Of a stretch of DNA of 18,061 bases, positions 7,597-14,816 are shown piece after piece (within the stretch, counting starts at the first letter, position 1; every line of letters starts with the position of its first letter). The translations under genes were made by a program, and so were the position numbers. The notes below the pieces were generated by a model that worked only from the letters and a program-made list of their open reading frames with translations, searched no databases and had not been told where the DNA came from. The stretch comes from DATKDU01 sp035512595 (lineage in GTDB: Bacteria > Planctomycetota > Planctomycetia > Pirellulales > Pirellulaceae): positions 1 through 18,061 of the forward strand of contig DATKDU010000263.1 in the NCBI GenBank assembly GCA_035512595.1, given 5' to 3'.

Positions 7597-7840
7597 CGGG
7601 CCGCCACAATTCGTTTAGAACCTCCCGAAACGGCCGCGTGCGCCCGCCATCGGCATCGGCCAGACCTTGCTCGATTGCCGCCAGGGAATCCTTCAACTCG
7701 TCATCAGTCCCGATGCCTAGCATCTCGCGATATGCTTGATCGGACATGACGACGTAGCCAGTGTACTGGCCGGCGACATGCACAATCCCGTTGTGATCAG
7801 CAACGAGTTGCTCGATCGCTGGAGAAAGCTGAGTGTTCAT
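7580..7840 (-). CDS. Type II antitoxin, partner of the truncated toxin
   Basis: ATG 7840 opens an 86-residue acidic protein, MNTQLSPAIEQLVADHNGIV followed by HVAGQYTGYVVMSDQAYREM. The GYVVMSDQAYREML motif resembles Phd/YefM-type antitoxins, and the tail (GRTRPFREVLNELW) looks like the toxin-binding helix of ParE/RelE antitoxins. A longer in-frame version from 7927 is possible, but its extra residues look non-coding. The 17-nt overlap with the toxin start shows operon structure. With the toxin truncated, this is an orphan antitoxin that may still bind its own promoter or neutralise related toxins elsewhere in the genome. The family assignment is by pattern only. Confidence 0.7.
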   Translation of the reverse strand: MNTQLSPAIEQLVADHNGIVHVAGQYTGYVVMSDQAYREMLGIGTDDELKDSLAAIEQGLADADGGRTRPFREVLNELWRPDELRR

Positions 7841-7941
7841 ATCACAAGTATTGCCGATCGACGTCAAGCAATTTGAGGCGACAGGATTCGGCTGGTCAGA
7901 TAACTCGATTCGCCGTTGACGGCGCACAGCGAGCCTGCCGT

Positions 7942-10830
7942 CTACGGCTTGATCAGCGTAAAATCTTCCATCTGACGCCCAAGATAAACCTGATCGAACA
8001 GGGCGAACTCCCCATCGACGGCGGAGAAGGCGATGCCGGTGAAGGTGAATTCGCCGAAGTCGGCAAACAGGTCGCGGGTGACGACGACGAACTCGGCGGG
8101 GAGCTTGTCGCCAACGGCCAGCGACGCGCCGTAGACTTCGTTGGGGCCGGAGTGGTAGCGGAACTTGGCCCCTTCGCGGCCAGCGCCGCCGGGGCCAAAA
8201 GTGCCGTCGTGATTGATCTGCAGGCAGATTTGCTCCCCCCCCTGCTTCTTCCAGGCAAAGCGGAAGTAGCGGAACTCGCCCGGCCCGGGGTTCTCGCGAA
8301 TTTTGACGTTCAGCGTGGGAAGTGCGGCGTTGAACTTCTGATCGGGCGTGACCTTCAGGCTCACCTTGCCCGTGCTCTTTTGCGACGACTCGATCGTCGC
8401 CTGGCCGCCACCTTCCGTCAGGAGCGCCACGAACTTTTCATCTTCGTCGAAAATCTCCTTCGGCTGCTCGGCCGGCGGCTTCTCGCCGGGGACGACGTTC
8501 ACCGCCACGGCAATTTCGTTGCTGCGGGCTGCATCGGCCTTGTTGGCGTCGGTCACCGCGACGAGTTTGAGATTGGCGATTTCTCCCGGCTTGCTGCCGA
8601 ATGGAAACACCACCTTCAATTCAAAATCGCTCTTGTCGGCTGGCACGACCGTGAGCGGCGGCGGCAATTCCTTGGGCAGACCAGAGAGCGTCACGGTCAG
8701 CGGGGCAGTATACCCAGGCCGGCGAACCACCTTGCCCGTGAATTTGCCCGTTTCGCCGAGTCCGGCCCGGCCATCCACCTTCGGCTCACCGACAAGCTCC
8801 ACCGCGAACGGCGCAATGGCCGTCAGCCGCCGCACCGGAGTGGCAATCGTCGCGACGACGTTCTTGTTGTCCGCCGACAGCAGCTCCGCGACGAGCGCCA
8901 CGTCCCATTCCTGCTTGGCCAAATCACCCGGCACGAGCACGTTTACCGTCGGCTCGTTTTGATCGGCGCCAAACGTCGGCATTCCTTCCAGCCGCAGCGC
9001 TCGGTCCGGATCATCGACCGTCTGCATGGGAACTTGCCGGCCGCGACGCCGACGCGGCTGCTGCGGCTGTTCCGCTTTCTTCTGCGGCATTGGCTGGCTG
9101 CTCACCAGCCGCAGGCGAACGTTCCCTGTGACACCTTCCGCGCGCGTGATGTTTACCTTCGCCGGCAGCTTGCCGCTCAGAGGAAGTGCGTCGTCGCTGG
9201 CGGGCTGCCAGACGATGCCGATCGGCGCGGGCTCGCTAGTGGCCAGGCCGATCTCATCCAAAAGCTGCGGCTGGTATTTGCCGCCGACGGCATCTTCGCT
9301 GCGTGCCACGCGGACGACCGGCACCGGCGACTCGAGCGCCTTGCCGACGATGCGGCCGATGCTCGCCAGCGGCGAACCTGCCGGCGCGGTAATCGAAAGG
9401 AGGGCGATGGTCGCTCCCGGCGGCACGACGTTGTTTTCCACCTTCGCACCGGCGGGGAGACCCTCGACCGAGAGCTCAATGGCGCCGCCATAGGCCCGCC
9501 GCTCAATCTCAACGGGAATGACCTGCGTCGCGCCGGCCGGCAGGCTGATCGCTCCGCTGTTCACGGAAAGCTCAAAGTCGGGCCGACCCAGATCGAGGAC
9601 GCCGATCCGATAGACGTAGTCACTGCCGCCGCGCTTCTGCATATCGCTGATGGCGATTTGCAGCTTCGTCACGCCATCGGGAACTTTGAAATCGGCAAGC
9701 GGGTCCTTGGAATTCGGCCGGTCGTCGTTGGCCGCAAGCTGCGCCCCGTCCTCCTTGCGAATCGACAGCACGCCGTCCAAGGGCGACCCGGCCCGATGAG
9801 CCAGCACGTCGAACCGCAGGTTCTGACCAGGCTGGACTTCGAGCAGATACTTGTCTTCCTCGTTGGCGGCGGAGAGCACGCCGCTGATGCCGACGGGCGG
9901 TTTGGGAAGCGCCTGAAGCTGGCCGGCGGCGGGCGGCGTTTCGACCAGTTCGGGGAAGTCGCTCACGATCACCTTCGGAGCGCCGCCCGTGAGTCCATCG
10001 CCCGCCGGCAATGGGGACGAATGGTCTCCCGGCGCCGTGAAATGCGTCGCATCGAGTTCCACGCCGGTCGCCACGTTGCCGCCGATGAACTTCAGCGGCG
10101 TTTTAGCGCCGGCAGTGACGCCCAGCGGATACGCGATGTCGGCGAACTGTAGCGCACCGATCTTCAGCCGGAAATAAGCGGGCATGCCGGCGCGATAGAG
10201 CTGGTCGTGCAATTCGATCATGTACGTGCCGTCGGCCGGGAGCATCAGCTCGCAGCGGGCATCGTCGCCAATCGCATTTTTTGGCGGACTCCAGGCAAGC
10301 TGAGTGCCGCGGTCGTTGTACAGCCGCACGATCGGCTTGAGGTTGCTCCCCAGCCGCTGGGCTTCACAGTCCAGAACGACCGTCGCCCCCTTCGTCCCCT
10401 GGAACTTGGTTTGCAGCACTTGCGGGCCGGCCAGGCTGCCGTGCAGCGCGACGGGGAGCGAGCTGATCTGCGGCGAGAAGGGTTGCTGGGGCAGCTTGTC
10501 GATGCCGACGGCAACGGCGCTGGAAATCCCTTTGCCGCTGGCCAGGCGGAGCGAGTAAATGCCCGGGCTGACGCCGGCGTCGATGGTGATTTCGATCTCG
10601 ACGCGGCTGGCTGTCGCACTGGGCTTTACGGTTTGCGAAGCGATCTTCACCGGCAGTACGAGCTTGGGATCGGGGAGCAGGTCGCTGCCGTCGATGACCA
10701 CGGTGGTCGGCTGGCCGATGGTCAGGCCGCGCAGCGAAAGGTTGCTGATGGTCGGCGCCGCAGAACACACCAGCGGGAGCCAGGCCAGCACCAGGGTCGA
10801 AAGAAGAGCGAGGCTCGCGCGGCGAGTCAT
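7942..10830 (-). CDS. Large secreted PPC-domain protein
   Basis: This 962-residue protein begins with a signal peptide (residues 1-24, cleavage expected after CSA). An IPT/TIG-like beta domain follows (about 25-110). Two bacterial pre-peptidase C-terminal (PPC)-like beta-sandwich domains come next, at about 115-225 (PADGTYMIELHDQLYRAGMP) and about 310-410 (LEVQPGQNLRFDVLAHRAGS and AANDDRP). Further Ig-like segments contain ELSVEGLPAGAKV and TVTLSGLPKELPP. An Arg-rich patch (PQQPRRRRGRQ) lies near the middle. The C-terminal 160 residues form a jelly-roll-like region with VVTRDLFADFGEFTFTGIAF and ALFDQVYLGR. I see no catalytic domain, so a surface or extracellular binding role is inferred, not shown. 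Such proteins are abundant in planctomycetes. CGGAG lies 8 nt before the start. It is on the same strand as, and 179 bp downstream of, the TPR gene. Confidence 0.85.
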   Translation of the reverse strand: MTRRASLALLSTLVLAWLPLVCSAAPTISNLSLRGLTIGQPTTVVIDGSDLLPDPKLVLPVKIASQTVKPSATASRVEIEITIDAGVSPGIYSLRLASGKGISSAVAVGIDKLPQQPFSPQISSLPVALHGSLAGPQVLQTKFQGTKGATVVLDCEAQRLGSNLKPIVRLYNDRGTQLAWSPPKNAIGDDARCELMLPADGTYMIELHDQLYRAGMPAYFRLKIGALQFADIAYPLGVTAGAKTPLKFIGGNVATGVELDATHFTAPGDHSSPLPAGDGLTGGAPKVIVSDFPELVETPPAAGQLQALPKPPVGISGVLSAANEEDKYLLEVQPGQNLRFDVLAHRAGSPLDGVLSIRKEDGAQLAANDDRPNSKDPLADFKVPDGVTKLQIAISDMQKRGGSDYVYRIGVLDLGRPDFELSVNSGAISLPAGATQVIPVEIERRAYGGAIELSVEGLPAGAKVENNVVPPGATIALLSITAPAGSPLASIGRIVGKALESPVPVVRVARSEDAVGGKYQPQLLDEIGLATSEPAPIGIVWQPASDDALPLSGKLPAKVNITRAEGVTGNVRLRLVSSQPMPQKKAEQPQQPRRRRGRQVPMQTVDDPDRALRLEGMPTFGADQNEPTVNVLVPGDLAKQEWDVALVAELLSADNKNVVATIATPVRRLTAIAPFAVELVGEPKVDGRAGLGETGKFTGKVVRRPGYTAPLTVTLSGLPKELPPPLTVVPADKSDFELKVVFPFGSKPGEIANLKLVAVTDANKADAARSNEIAVAVNVVPGEKPPAEQPKEIFDEDEKFVALLTEGGGQATIESSQKSTGKVSLKVTPDQKFNAALPTLNVKIRENPGPGEFRYFRFAWKKQGGEQICLQINHDGTFGPGGAGREGAKFRYHSGPNEVYGASLAVGDKLPAEFVVVTRDLFADFGEFTFTGIAFSAVDGEFALFDQVYLGRQMEDFTLIKP

Positions 10831-10974
10831 GGGGCGACTCCGAGTCCAATCAAGTTTTTCAGGCGGGAGGAATGCCGCGGCAGCGGAAGGTGGGCAGGAG
10901 AGCTACGCGGCGACGAACCTAGCGAGCCAGCCTGGATGGCCGGCACGCCAACGATCAGGCGGCACCGAGCGGGG

Positions 10975-10986
10975 GGCGCTAGCGCC
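10975..10986. repeat. 12-bp perfect palindrome in the spacer
   Basis: GGCGCTAGCGCC is a perfect dyad in the 179-bp spacer between the TPR gene and the PPC-domain gene, 24 bp past the TPR stop codon. Such short GC-rich palindromes may be repeat remnants or part of a weak terminator; there is no T-tract. Nothing else is recognisable in this spacer. Confidence 0.4.
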
Positions 10987-11009
10987 GCGGGTTGTATTCA
11001 GGGGCGAAT

Positions 11010-11900
11010 TTACTTTGGATCGGCAAAGGGGTCGGCAGCATCAGGAACCGCGGCGGGAGCAGGAGCTGGCTTGGCAGGTGCATCGGCCTCGTCGCCGGCC
11101 AGGCCTTTGGCGGCTCCAGTGGCGGTCGCACGAAACAGCGATCCCAGGAGGGAGCCGCGCGGCGCTTCGGCGGCAGCGGCCGGTTCAGCGGGCTTGGCTT
11201 CGTCTGCCGCTGGGGCGGGCTTTGGCGTTCCGGGTTTCGGTTCGTCGGCAAATGGATCAGCGGCCGGCTTGGGCTCCGCGGGTGCGGGCTCGGCCGGCTT
11301 GGGATCGGCCGGCGGCGCATCAGCCGGTGGAACGGGCTTCGCCTCGTCAGCAGCCGGAAGCGGCGCCGGCCTGGCGGCACCGTCGTTGAACGGGTCGGAC
11401 TCGTCAGCGGGGAGTGCGGGACGCGCGGCCCCATTACCCCGCCCAGGAAGCAGGACGCGCTCCTCGGCCTTGATCCGCTCTTCATAGCGGGCCTTGGCCG
11501 CCGCCGCCGCCTTGTTGTGCAGGGCGAGGCGGCCGGCGCGGCGATGCTGCTCGATCTTCAGCCGGTCGGCCCCTTGAATGCGCTCCAGCGCCTTGCCGAT
11601 GTTCACCGGCTCAGCGGCAATTGCCTCGTACTCTGCACCCGTGGCGAATTCGGCCTGGGCATCTTCGGGACGTCCCAGCCGTAGGTTCGTCAGCCCGCGG
11701 TAGTAATAGGCTCGCGGGTCCTTCAGCCCCGAAGTGATGGCCTTGGTCAGCAGACCGTGGGCCTCTTCATAACGATGCTCGAAGTAGGCATGGACCCCTC
11801 GTCCATACAGATCTTCAAGCAATCCATCCTGGGCCAGCGCTGGGAGGTTGATCCCCGCGCAGGCAATCGACAGGCAGACAATCCAGATTCTGCGAGCCAT
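11010..11900 (-). CDS. Secreted TPR protein with Pro/Ala-rich tail
   Basis: The 296-residue protein has a signal peptide (about 1-23, ALA-Q cleavage site). Tetratricopeptide-like helices follow (about 30-100: YGRGVHAYFEHRYEEAHGLL, AYYYRGLTNLRLGRPEDAQA). A charged helical region (about 110-150) is rich in Arg, Lys, Ala and Glu. The last 140 residues are low-complexity Pro/Ala/Asp/Lys repeats with three DPF motifs (SDPFND, ADPFAD and the C-terminal ADPFADPK). TPRs mediate protein-protein contacts, so an envelope scaffold role is plausible, but no partner is evident. GAGGA lies 9 nt before the start. The 174-bp spacer upstream separates it from the DUF1080 gene; I see no terminator or distinct promoter there. 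Confidence 0.85.
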   Translation of the reverse strand: MARRIWIVCLSIACAGINLPALAQDGLLEDLYGRGVHAYFEHRYEEAHGLLTKAITSGLKDPRAYYYRGLTNLRLGRPEDAQAEFATGAEYEAIAAEPVNIGKALERIQGADRLKIEQHRRAGRLALHNKAAAAAKARYEERIKAEERVLLPGRGNGAARPALPADESDPFNDGAARPAPLPAADEAKPVPPADAPPADPKPAEPAPAEPKPAADPFADEPKPGTPKPAPAADEAKPAEPAAAAEAPRGSLLGSLFRATATGAAKGLAGDEADAPAKPAPAPAAVPDAADPFADPK

Positions 11901-12074
11901 GTCCTAGTTCCTCGCAAACAGTGACGTGAAGGTCGTGACCGAAAACGGCCGCTGAAATCGATCCGCATCGGGTCGCCCGCGGAAGGGACGACACCGACGG
12001 ACAAAACTCCCCAACCCGTTAGACGGGCGATATTTATGGTACTTGCCGCACCAGGGGGTAGCAAGCAAGTGCCC

Positions 12075-12707
12075 CTAGTCCAGCCGTTTGACCCGAATAT
12101 TCCGGTAAAGCACGGTGCTCCCCGGATCGTGGGCCTGGAGGGCAAACGTCCCCTCCCCCATCTTCCGGCCGGGCTCAATGCCGGCGACTTTGGCCAGCGA
12201 CTCGGCCGTTTCCATGTAGTCGGCAGTCACTTTCTCGTCGATCTTCACGACGACATGGTTCCCTTTGACGATGATCTCGTACTTGAACCACGCGTTGTCT
12301 TTGGCGGGGGCTTCCAGGACCTTGGCGACCTTGTAAATGCCCCCCGTCTTCTGCGGGTCTCTACCGTAGGAGTTATTGACCTGGCACTCGTGTCCCTGAG
12401 CCGGCCAGCCTTCTTCCTGATACTTGGTGTGGAAGTAAATGCCGCCGTTGGAATTCGGCTTGGTCTTCACTTCCAGGACCAGGTGAAAATCTTTGAACGG
12501 CTTTTCATCGCCCACATAGAACAAATGGGCCCGATTGCCGTTGGCCACGATCGCGCCATCTTCCAGACGAATGGCCTGTTCGTTCTCGGCGGACTTCTTC
12601 CAGCCGTCGAGGGACTTGCCGTCGAAGATCGTTTTGAAACCGTCGTTGTCGTCGGCGAGCGCGACGCCGGCAATCATCAGGGCGAAGCAGAGGGACAGAT
12701 AACGCAT
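12075..12707 (-). CDS. Secreted 3-keto-disaccharide hydrolase (DUF1080) family protein
   Basis: The 210-residue protein carries a signal peptide (about 1-18, ending VALA) and a single domain typical of DUF1080 (PF06439). Key segments are FKTIFDGKSLDGWK at the N-terminus, then LEVKTKPNSNGGIYFHTKYQ, GHECQVNNSYGRDP, TGGIYKVAK, WFKYEIIVKGNHVVVKIDEK, and a C-terminal GTFALQAHDPGSTVLYRNIR. The family has a concanavalin-like beta-sandwich fold; some members hydrolyse 3-keto-disaccharides, and it is strongly expanded in planctomycetes. The length agrees with single-domain members. GGAG lies just upstream of the start. It probably acts in the periplasm on sugar derivatives; the exact substrate cannot be told from sequence. 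No sugar oxidoreductase or transporter is adjacent. Confidence 0.92.
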   Translation of the reverse strand: MRYLSLCFALMIAGVALADDNDGFKTIFDGKSLDGWKKSAENEQAIRLEDGAIVANGNRAHLFYVGDEKPFKDFHLVLEVKTKPNSNGGIYFHTKYQEEGWPAQGHECQVNNSYGRDPQKTGGIYKVAKVLEAPAKDNAWFKYEIIVKGNHVVVKIDEKVTADYMETAESLAKVAGIEPGRKMGEGTFALQAHDPGSTVLYRNIRVKRLD

Positions 12708-12803
12708 GGGGATGGCTCCGGGCGTAGATTGGTTTGGGTGCGTCCAGGAACCGGATAGTGTGATCGGACGTTGCCGCTGTGTAAATCAGCCAATGGAAGA
12801 AGG

Positions 12804-12870
12804 GACCGCGGATGACTCGGAGGACGCGGATCGGGCAATTTCATCCGCGTTCTCGGCGCTATCCGCGGTC
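12804..12870. repeat. Imperfect hairpin repeat at the 3' end of the PhyH gene
   Basis: GACCGCGGAT at 12804-12813 is matched by its exact inverse at 12861-12870. An inner pair, ACGCGGAT (12824-12831) and ATCCGCGT (12843-12850), extends the hairpin. The outer right arm supplies part of the TGA stop (12869-12871) of the PhyH gene. The element lies upstream of the DUF1080 gene and could act as a terminator-like or mRNA-protecting structure, but there is no T-tract. The family is distinct from the other repeats in this window. Confidence 0.7.
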
Positions 12871-13660
12871 AATCTGCCGGTGAGAATTTGTGCCACCGGA
12901 AGCCGTCGGGCAGTTCGGGCGATGCAGCAAATTCCAAGTGCAGTATTCGCCGATGCCGCGTGGTGCAAGGGTTCGACGACCCGCTGCAATGATAGAGCAG
13001 CGGACGCATGAGGAGCACGTCGCCGGCGGCGGCGTGGATGACGTGGGGCAGGCGTCCCGCCTGCCGCTGCTGGTCAGGGGGCGCTGTGGTGCGGGACAGG
13101 TTGGAAACCTGTCCTACGTGCGAACCCGGCAGGACCACGAGTGGCCCATTCTCGTCGGTCGCGTCGTCGAGGTGAATCCGCAGGGTGAGCATCTGCTGGA
13201 GCACCTCGTCGGGCGCTTCGATATGCGGCACGCCCGCCTTCTTCGTCGGCGATTTGAACCGCGGGCTGCGAATCGTGTTGTCAATCACCGCGATCGTCCG
13301 GTCCTGATGCCACGGCAGGCTCCAGGTGCTCTGCGGCGGCTTGTCGAAGTACAGCCCGCGCACCAGGCCGAAGCGCGGACCCAGTGCGGCGGTCAGCAGA
13401 TCCACAAGCGGCTGCCGACGCCATACATCGCGGGCAGGTGGGAACGCATCCAGCAGATTCCGCGCCCCGTAGATGACGCCGCTAGCCCGCTGGAGCGTGC
13501 CGGCGTCGTCGCGGCGTGATTCCAGGGCCGTGGTCAGTCGCTCGATGAATCCGCTGCAATCATCGGCGGAATAAATCCCAGGAAGAACGAGAAAGCCATT
13601 GCGAGTCAAATCGGGATGGTCAATCAAACCGTCATCTCCATCCATACCGGAAGGCCCCAT
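12869..13660 (-). CDS. Phytanoyl-CoA dioxygenase (PhyH) family protein
   Basis: The 263-residue protein shows the PhyH signature of Fe(II)/2-oxoglutarate-dependent oxygenases. It begins with LTRNGFLVLPGIYSADDC. The iron ligands are H118-x-D120 in LPWHQDRTI and a distal His, probably H224, in RPLLYHCSGSSN, followed by the 2-oxoglutarate-binding Arg in RHRRILHLEF. NGPLVVLPGSH and AAGDVLLMRPLLYH are typical conserved segments. Between them a stretch reading QVSNLSRTTAPPDQQRQAGR is encoded by palindromic repeats and looks like an in-frame insertion into a surface loop. It would hydroxylate a small molecule or lipid-like substrate in the cytoplasm; the substrate is unknown. ATG 13645 (M6) is an alternative start, because the first five codons lie next to another repeat and no clear RBS is present. 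Confidence 0.85.
   Translation of the reverse strand: MGPSGMDGDDGLIDHPDLTRNGFLVLPGIYSADDCSGFIERLTTALESRRDDAGTLQRASGVIYGARNLLDAFPPARDVWRRQPLVDLLTAALGPRFGLVRGLYFDKPPQSTWSLPWHQDRTIAVIDNTIRSPRFKSPTKKAGVPHIEAPDEVLQQMLTLRIHLDDATDENGPLVVLPGSHVGQVSNLSRTTAPPDQQRQAGRLPHVIHAAAGDVLLMRPLLYHCSGSSNPCTTRHRRILHLEFAASPELPDGFRWHKFSPAD
13047..13114. repeat. Two adjacent palindromes inserted in the PhyH coding sequence
   Basis: GGCAGGCG (13047-13054) pairs with CGCCTGCC (13058-13065) across TCC. GGACAGGTT (13094-13102) pairs with AACCTGTCC (13106-13114) across GGA. Both are perfect short-loop hairpins within a coding gene, at a position where PhyH proteins usually have a loop of variable length. From memory, similar 'GGACAGGTT...' palindromes are widespread in planctomycete genomes; I cannot check that here. 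Confidence 0.75.
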
Positions 13661-13670
13661 CCGAAAGCGC

Positions 13671-13742
13671 GGACACAGATCTCACAGATCGACACAGATC
13701 ATTCTGGTAGTTCATCTGTGCGAATCTGTTCCATCCGTGTCC
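13671..13742. repeat. CACAGAT-type imperfect hairpin repeat
   Basis: GGACAC at 13671-13676 pairs with GTGTCC at 13737-13742, and repeated CACAGATC-type words on the left are matched by ATCTGTG words on the right, giving a 72-nt imperfect hairpin. It fills most of the 108-bp spacer between the zinc-ribbon gene and the PhyH gene and ends 11 bp before the annotated PhyH start. It is a separate sequence family from the other repeats in the window. Confidence 0.7.
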
Positions 13743-13768
13743 AACTTCAACCGGCCGCCTCCGTTCGT

Positions 13769-14500
13769 TCAGGCCCGCACTTCCCCCGGCACGCGCTGAT
13801 CGACGATCTCCAGGTGCTGCTCCAGCTTCTGCTCTAAAAATAGCGCCTGCTGTACATCCTGCAAGTTGCCGATCAGCTTCTGCTTCGTGTCGTCCTGCTT
13901 CATCGCGTTGACGTCGTAGGTGTAGCGGCAGCCGTGCTTGCCGCGGTGCTCGTTCTCGGTGACGAAGAGCTGCTTGATCTCGCTGGTTGGCAGCTTGCAA
14001 TTACCGGGGCACGGCACCGGCCCGTGCCAGATCGACAGGTCGCCACCCAAGACGCGAATCTCGGTGCGATTGAGGAACATGCAGACGACGGCATACGTCA
14101 GGCCGATGCCGACGGCAACGTGGAGGATCGGAAACAGCAGCATGACGATTCCCATTCCGCCCATCTCGCCGCTTAGCATTCCGCCAATCCCGATGGCGTA
14201 CCAAACGACCAGGAACCCGTCCCAGATAATGCAAAAGAAGAGCAGGAAAAAAGCCGCCGCGGAGAACCAACGGTAGGTGATCGTCAGCTCGCGTCCGAAT
14301 TCGTCGATTTTGTACTCCTTGGGCATTGGGACCGGCAGCCGCTCGGTCTTGGCCGCGGCGACGCCGGGCGCTGTTTCGTCGTTTAGGGCGTCGAGAATGC
14401 TGAAAACCGAGCTGCACGCTCGGCACTTGGCCAGCGCCATCTCCAGGTTCATGTCCTCAGAGAGGATCTGCTTTCCGCATTTTTTGCAGAAGAGTTGCAT
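13769..14500 (-). CDS. Zinc-ribbon membrane protein of unknown function
   Basis: The 243-residue protein starts MQLFCKKCGKQIL and holds two Cys pairs, C5-x2-C8 and C26-x2-C29, forming a likely zinc ribbon similar to MJ0042/FmdB-type fingers. A linker leads to two membrane-spanning regions (about 78-107 and 114-143). The C-terminal 100 residues (RTEIRVLGGDLSIWHGPVPC onward) look like a PH-like cytoplasmic domain with a charged helical end. I do not recognise a named family. A regulatory or sensory role coupling metal binding to the membrane is possible but unproven. It is transcribed divergently from the leu leader; a hairpin repeat sits 3 nt before its start codon and no RBS is visible. Confidence 0.8.
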   Translation of the reverse strand: MQLFCKKCGKQILSEDMNLEMALAKCRACSSVFSILDALNDETAPGVAAAKTERLPVPMPKEYKIDEFGRELTITYRWFSAAAFFLLFFCIIWDGFLVVWYAIGIGGMLSGEMGGMGIVMLLFPILHVAVGIGLTYAVVCMFLNRTEIRVLGGDLSIWHGPVPCPGNCKLPTSEIKQLFVTENEHRGKHGCRYTYDVNAMKQDDTKQKLIGNLQDVQQALFLEQKLEQHLEIVDQRVPGEVRA

Positions 14501-14503
14501 GGT

Positions 14504-14556
14504 TGTAGGACGGCCCTTCCGGGCGTCATTGGTCGGCCTGGAAAGGCCGGCGTACA
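14504..14556. repeat. GTAGGACGGCC-type hairpin repeat
   Basis: TGTA at 14504-14507 and TACA at 14553-14556 bracket two stem-loops. The clearer one is CGGCCT (14534-14539), a GGAA loop, and AGGCCG (14544-14549); the other is formed around GACGGCCCTTCC. The element ends 3 nt from the start codon of the zinc-ribbon gene and therefore makes up its 5' leader. It may be a dispersed repeat. Confidence 0.55.
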
Positions 14557-14641
14557 GTTTGTCGAAGCGCGAACCTTGGCGTCAGACCCAGCTCATTAGC
14601 ACTATTCGCACGGCCGGGGGCGGAATTGCCGCTGGGCCGTC

Positions 14642-14670
14642 TTGACCCATTTCGATACCAGAAGTAGAGT
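14642..14670 (+). promoter_or_regulatory. Promoter of the leu leader-leuA transcript
   Basis: TTGACC (14642-14647, 5 of 6 to the -35 consensus) is followed after 17 bp by TAGAGT (14665-14670, 4 of 6 to the -10 consensus). Transcription would start near 14677, about 36 nt before the leader-peptide ATG. A hairpin ACGGCC/GGCCGT (14610-14615 and 14635-14640), with an inner GCGG/CCGC stem, directly abuts the -35 box and could be an operator or the end of a repeat. Confidence 0.6.
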
Positions 14671-14712
14671 CTTTGTAGAAGTCAAATTCCACTGGTTCCT
14701 GAGCCCCGATCG

Positions 14713-14772
14713 ATGTCGCACCTCCTCCTTACCAACCTGGGCCTGCTTCTGGCAGCCACCGTCAGGCGGTAG
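14713..14772 (+). CDS. Leucine-rich leader peptide (leuL-type) of the leuA attenuator
   Basis: ATG 14713 to TAG 14772 encodes MSHLLLTNLGLLLAATVRR. Seven of 19 residues are Leu, in two runs of three plus one single. The short frame lies between a promoter and a strong intrinsic terminator upstream of leuA, as in leucine leader peptides (leuL) of proteobacteria and actinobacteria. Its role would be to sense charged tRNA-Leu: ribosome stalling at the Leu codons (14722-14751) changes folding of the nascent RNA and lets transcription continue into leuA. The peptide itself is probably not functional. No good Shine-Dalgarno is visible. Sequence logic is strong; expression is inferred. Confidence 0.8.
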   Translation: MSHLLLTNLGLLLAATVRR

Positions 14773-14816
14773 GGGGTGCGCTCCATTCGCACGAGAAATC
14801 AAAACCCCGAGGCCTG
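14725..14816 (+). promoter_or_regulatory. Leucine attenuator: alternative RNA pairings
   Basis: Segment 1 (14725-14733, CTCCTTACC, inside the Leu codons) can pair with segment 2 (14768-14776, GGTAGGGGG) over 9 bp with two G-U pairs. Segment 2, starting at 14763 (CAGGC, a GGTA bulge, GGGG), can instead pair with segment 3 (14805-14816: CCCC, GAG, GCCTG), which is the 5' arm of the terminator. A ribosome stalled on Leu codons covers segment 1, frees 2:3 and prevents termination. A ribosome at the TAG stop covers segment 2 and allows the terminator. Without translation 1:2 forms and the terminator also forms. A small GTGCG/CGCAC hairpin (14776-14792) fits in the loop of the 2:3 form. Confidence 0.72.

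Noticed and set aside
7873..10152. 759-codon plus-strand reading frame
   Set aside because: It lies opposite the secreted PPC-domain protein, which has a signal peptide and recognisable domains; the plus frame is Arg/His-rich with no fold.
12950..13000. Possible tRNA (TTCGA-like segment)
   Set aside because: No cloverleaf can be drawn, and the bases encode conserved PhyH residues.
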